Assembly: GCA_045603745.1 (NCBI GenBank)
Contig: JAZUMQ010000049.1
Span: forward strand, 62,001 to 126,000
Direction of reading: 5' to 3'
DNA length: 64,000 bases
DNA from: RGIG995 sp045603745
Lineage (GTDB): Bacteria > Bacillota > Clostridia > Oscillospirales > UBA644
Below are positions 61,382-64,000 of the stretch, in pieces (position 1 is the first letter of the stretch; each line of letters begins with the position of its first letter). The notes beneath the pieces were generated by a model that was given only the letters and a program-made list of their open reading frames with translations, did not search any database and was not told the DNA's origin. The translations under genes were made by a program, and so were the position numbers.

Positions 61382-62152
61382 ATGGCATTGAAAAACAACA
61401 ACGCTGCAGGCGAAGAAGAAAAAATCCTCGTCGCCCGGATTTTAGATGCGGCACGGCTCTGCGAAAAACGAAACTGCCCAATTTATACAGATTTTCTTTC
61501 CCCTGCCCAACAGGTATTGGCATTAAAAACCGCACAATCCTTGAGTTTTTTGGACTTTCAACTTTGGGGTGGGTACGAAAACGCCGAGCGAAAAATGGGT
61601 GCATTTATACCAAAACGGTTTGAAGAACCGGAATATCCCATCACTGTATTGGCGTTAAAGACCCGAGGCGAATATCCGGCACACCCGGAGATTTTAGGGG
61701 CTTTGACCGGTCTTGGAATCCGGCGAGAAAAAATTGGAGATATTCTGACCGGAACGGAACCGCCGAAATTGATTTGCGATTCTTCCATCGCACCGTTTTT
61801 GATTGAAAACTTTACAAAAGCGGGGCGAAAGGCCTTTCACCCGGAAGAATGTGAGATCGGAAAAGTACCGGAAGCGGAACACGAGATCAAAACCTTCACC
61901 GTACCATCTCTCCGTCTGGATTGCGTAGCGGCGGACGGCTTTGGCATGGCACGGACGAAAATGGCAGAACTAATCAAAAAGGGCGGGGCTTCCCTAAACT
62001 GGGTTGAAACCGACTCCCCTTCCGCATCGGTTCAACAGGGAGACACCATCTCCCTTCGGGGACACGGACGGCTTGTGGTCTCCGAAATCGGTGGACACAG
62101 TCGAAAAGACAGAATCTTCGTGACGGTCAAAAAATTCACCACCCGAAAATGA
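61382..62152 (+). CDS. YlmH-type S4-domain RNA-binding protein
   Basis: 256 residues, the normal YlmH length. The N-terminal domain includes YTDFLSPAQQVLA and ends with a C-terminal S4 domain (about 180-250, RLDCVAADGFGMARTKMAELI). YlmH proteins have been linked to division-site control and rescue of stalled 50S-peptidyl-tRNA. The ATG follows CGGAAG. prfA follows after 32 bp; the division and sepF genes that often accompany it are not here. Confidence 0.88.
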   Translation: MALKNNNAAGEEEKILVARILDAARLCEKRNCPIYTDFLSPAQQVLALKTAQSLSFLDFQLWGGYENAERKMGAFIPKRFEEPEYPITVLALKTRGEYPAHPEILGALTGLGIRREKIGDILTGTEPPKLICDSSIAPFLIENFTKAGRKAFHPEECEIGKVPEAEHEIKTFTVPSLRLDCVAADGFGMARTKMAELIKKGGASLNWVETDSPSASVQQGDTISLRGHGRLVVSEIGGHSRKDRIFVTVKKFTTRK

Positions 62153-62184
62153 TTTTTAAAACCTATTTTTAAGGAACGATATTT

Positions 62185-63258
62185 ATGTTTGAAAAATTAC
62201 AGGAGATCGAACAAAACTATATCCAAAACGAGGCATTGCTCTGCGACGTTTCGGTATTGTCCGACCCCAATCGTCTGCGGGAATTGACCAAAAAGCAAAA
62301 GCAAACGGAGGAATTGGTGGAACAATACCGTCAATGGAAGGTATGGAAGCAACAAGCGGAAGAAGCGGAAGAATTGCTGAACGGCGACGACGGAGAATTG
62401 AGGGCACTGGCAAAAGAAGAATTGCTAGCAGCAAAAGAACAGATGCGTATTGCCGAAGAAAGATTAAAAATTTTGCTGATCCCCAAAGACCCGGACGATG
62501 AAAAGAGCGTTATTCTGGAACTTCGTGCCGGAACCGGAGGCGAAGAAGCGGCGTTGTTTGCTGGCTCTTTGTTGCGTATGTATACCATGTACGCCGAAAA
62601 AAAAGGATTTAAGGTTGAAGTATTGTCGGTCAATGAAACCACCTTGGGAGGCATCAAAGAAGCGGTAGTCTCTTTGGAAGGAAACGGAGCCTTCGGTCGG
62701 GTAAAATTTGAAAGCGGCGTGCATCGGGTTCAACGAGTACCGGAGACTGAATCCCAAGGACGGATTCAGACCTCGGCGGCGACGGTGGCGGTGCTGCCCG
62801 AAGCGGAAGAAGTGGACGTGGAGATCGACCCGAAGGATCTTTTGATTGAATCCCACCGTTCCGGCGGAGCAGGCGGTCAGCACGTAAACAAGACCGAATC
62901 TGCGATTCGCATTATCCATATTCCCACGGGAATTGCGGTAGATTGCCAAGACGAGCGCAGTCAATACAAAAATAAAGACAAAGCCATGAAAATTTTGCGC
63001 TCCCGGATTTTGGAACAAAAACGGGCGGAGCAGGAATCGGAGATCACCTCGGCACGGCGCTCTCAAGTTGGTTCGGGGGATCGAAGTGAACGAATCCGTA
63101 CCTATAATTTTCCCCAAGGGCGGGTGACCGATCACCGGATCGGGTTGACCCTTTATAAAATTCAAGCCATTATGGACGGAGATCTGGACGAGTTGATCGA
63201 CGCGCTGATCACCGCCGAACAGGCAGAAAAATTGAGAGCAAACGGAGAGAACGTATGA
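62185..63258 (+). CDS. prfA: Peptide chain release factor 1
   Basis: Recognises UAA and UAG, 357 residues. The stop-codon tripeptide region reads Pro-Glu-Thr (186-188, RVPETESQGR), fitting the PxT motif of RF1, and the catalytic GGQ is at 230-232 in GGAGGQHVNKTES. The glutamine is the target of PrmC. AAGGAAC precedes the ATG. It overlaps the next gene by 4 bp. Confidence 0.97.
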   Translation: MFEKLQEIEQNYIQNEALLCDVSVLSDPNRLRELTKKQKQTEELVEQYRQWKVWKQQAEEAEELLNGDDGELRALAKEELLAAKEQMRIAEERLKILLIPKDPDDEKSVILELRAGTGGEEAALFAGSLLRMYTMYAEKKGFKVEVLSVNETTLGGIKEAVVSLEGNGAFGRVKFESGVHRVQRVPETESQGRIQTSAATVAVLPEAEEVDVEIDPKDLLIESHRSGGAGGQHVNKTESAIRIIHIPTGIAVDCQDERSQYKNKDKAMKILRSRILEQKRAEQESEITSARRSQVGSGDRSERIRTYNFPQGRVTDHRIGLTLYKIQAIMDGDLDELIDALITAEQAEKLRANGENV

Positions 63259-63905
63259 AGCAATACGATACCGTTCTTTTTGACTTGGACGGAACCTTGA
63301 CCGATCCGGGGGTGGGCATCACAAAATCCGTGGAATACGCCCTGAACCGATACGGCATTTTCGTGGAAGATCGGGCGATTCTGTACCCCTTTATCGGTCC
63401 GCCGTTGATTGATTCGTTTATGAAATATTACGATTTTTCCAAGGAACAAGCGGTAGAGGCGGTGGAAGTGTACCGGGAATATTTCCGGGTCAAAGGGTTG
63501 TTTGAAAACGAAGTTTATCCCGGTGTGAAAGAAATGCTAAAGGCGTTGAAAGCTGCGAAAAGAACTCTCTTGGTGGCGTCGTCCAAGCCGGAAGAATTCG
63601 TCTTAACCATCTTAAAACACTTTGATCTTCTCCCCTATTTCGATTTCGTGGGCGGAGCGTCTATGGACGAAGTGAGATCGAAAAAAGAGGACGTTCTTCG
63701 GTACGTTCTGAAGCAAGCAAACGTCACCGACCCCGCAACCGCCATTATGGTGGGAGATCGGAAATTCGACGTTCAGGGTGCCCACACCTTCGGCATGGAC
63801 GCCATCGGTGTCACCTACGGCTACGGCAGTTTGGAAGAACTGACCGAAGCACAACCGGAGTATTTGGCAGATTCTCCGGCGGAGGTAGGAACAATTTTGA
63901 TTTGA
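63255..63905 (+). CDS. HAD-superfamily phosphatase (phosphoglycolate phosphatase-like)
   Basis: 216-residue type I HAD with nucleophile motif FDLDGTLTDPG (Asp10, Asp12), motif II in LVASSKP, a helical cap (about 18-80) and motif IV MVGDRKFDVQGA. It resembles PGP/Gph-type or pyrophosphatase PpaX-type enzymes. It overlaps prfA by 4 bp (ATGA). Substrate inferred only. Confidence 0.9.
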   Translation: MKQYDTVLFDLDGTLTDPGVGITKSVEYALNRYGIFVEDRAILYPFIGPPLIDSFMKYYDFSKEQAVEAVEVYREYFRVKGLFENEVYPGVKEMLKALKAAKRTLLVASSKPEEFVLTILKHFDLLPYFDFVGGASMDEVRSKKEDVLRYVLKQANVTDPATAIMVGDRKFDVQGAHTFGMDAIGVTYGYGSLEELTEAQPEYLADSPAEVGTILI

Positions 63906-63914
63906 CGAGGGTGT

Positions 63915-63992
63915 CCTTTCTTTCTTTTTCGGGAAAAAGAAAGAAAGAACCAAAGAAAGAAAAAGCGAAATCCGACGGATTTTATCCGTCGG
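63915..63992 (+). repeat. Palindromic intergenic repeat with two hairpins
   Basis: First stem CTTTCTTTCTTTTTC (63916-63930) / GAAAAAGAAAGAAAG (63933-63947); second stem CCGACGGAT (63972-63980) / ATCCGTCGG (63984-63992). The T/A-rich stem could end transcription of the HAD gene. Similar elements recur in clostridial genomes as I recall, so it is probably a dispersed repeat; it reaches the window edge. Confidence 0.7.
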
Positions 63993-64000
63993 GGAAAAAG

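Overview
The window looks like a chromosome segment of an anaerobic Gram-positive bacterium of the class Clostridia, most like Oscillospirales or Christensenellales relatives. This is an inference from gene families: type II galT with a DUF6472 neighbour, DUF1385/YqhQ next to prmC, DAK2 FakA plus Asp23, XpaC-TelA, a SpoIIM-like protein, YlmH, and a purine route ending in an archaeal-type IMP cyclohydrolase. Base composition is moderate. Most promoters are near-perfect TTGACA-N17-TATAAT, and most transcription units end in strong hairpin-plus-T terminators. Both tRNA genes (Pro-GGG, Leu-CAA) encode CCA. LAYOUT. 1-3156 (minus): one operon, response regulator - histidine kinase - maf - mreB (mreB runs off the left edge), from a promoter at 3128-3156. 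3518-6286 (plus): asnS and a PLP aminotransferase. 6327-8662 (minus): zapA and a U32 peptidase. 8769-13102 (plus): ftsK and a YgiQ-type radical SAM protein, then tRNA-Pro, an AT-rich palindromic repeat and hflX. 14824-16579 (minus): galT2 and a DUF6472 protein. 16589-19127 (minus): CadC-like repressor, free HMA metallochaperone and a Zn/Cd/Pb P-type ATPase, with two palindromic operators bracketing the promoter. 19135-20426 (plus): an AT-rich island with a barnase-type RNase toxin carrying a phage-head-like Cys/His N-terminus, followed by its barstar immunity protein. 20450-34712 (minus): an eleven-gene purine operon purE-C-F-M-N-(IMP cyclohydrolase)-(AICAR transformylase)-D-L-fhs-rdgB, headed by a ZTP riboswitch with an overlapping terminator. 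A decayed four-helix-bundle (IVS-like) gene element sits inside the operon between the transformylase and purD. 34772-64000: nrdR; xpaC-telA; ispD; rpe - cysteine hydrolase - YkgJ-like - radA - HAD; MFS; a long minus operon asp23 - fakA - DUF1385 - prmC - murI - DUF1934 - tadA-GNAT fusion; three small unknown genes; a metallophosphoesterase and Fe-alcohol dehydrogenase; a D,D-carboxypeptidase; DUF624 and SpoIIM-like membrane proteins; tRNA-Leu with a transglutaminase lipoprotein; a wrecked SGNH hydrolase pseudogene; a PHP phosphatase; a MacB-like ABC protein; and ylmH - prfA - HAD. HOW THE GENES FIT. The purine operon is the centrepiece. ZTP/ZMP rises when 10-formyl-THF is short, the riboswitch would then open the operon, and the operon encodes both the 10-formyl-THF-using enzymes (PurN, AICAR transformylase) and the enzyme that makes the cofactor (Fhs). 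Its PurF has Gly where the glutaminase nucleophile Cys should be. The clearest accessory systems are the barnase/barstar pair and the CadC-controlled metal efflux unit. No CRISPR array, integrase, transposase or complete prophage was seen. All assignments come from reading the sequence; no database search was possible.
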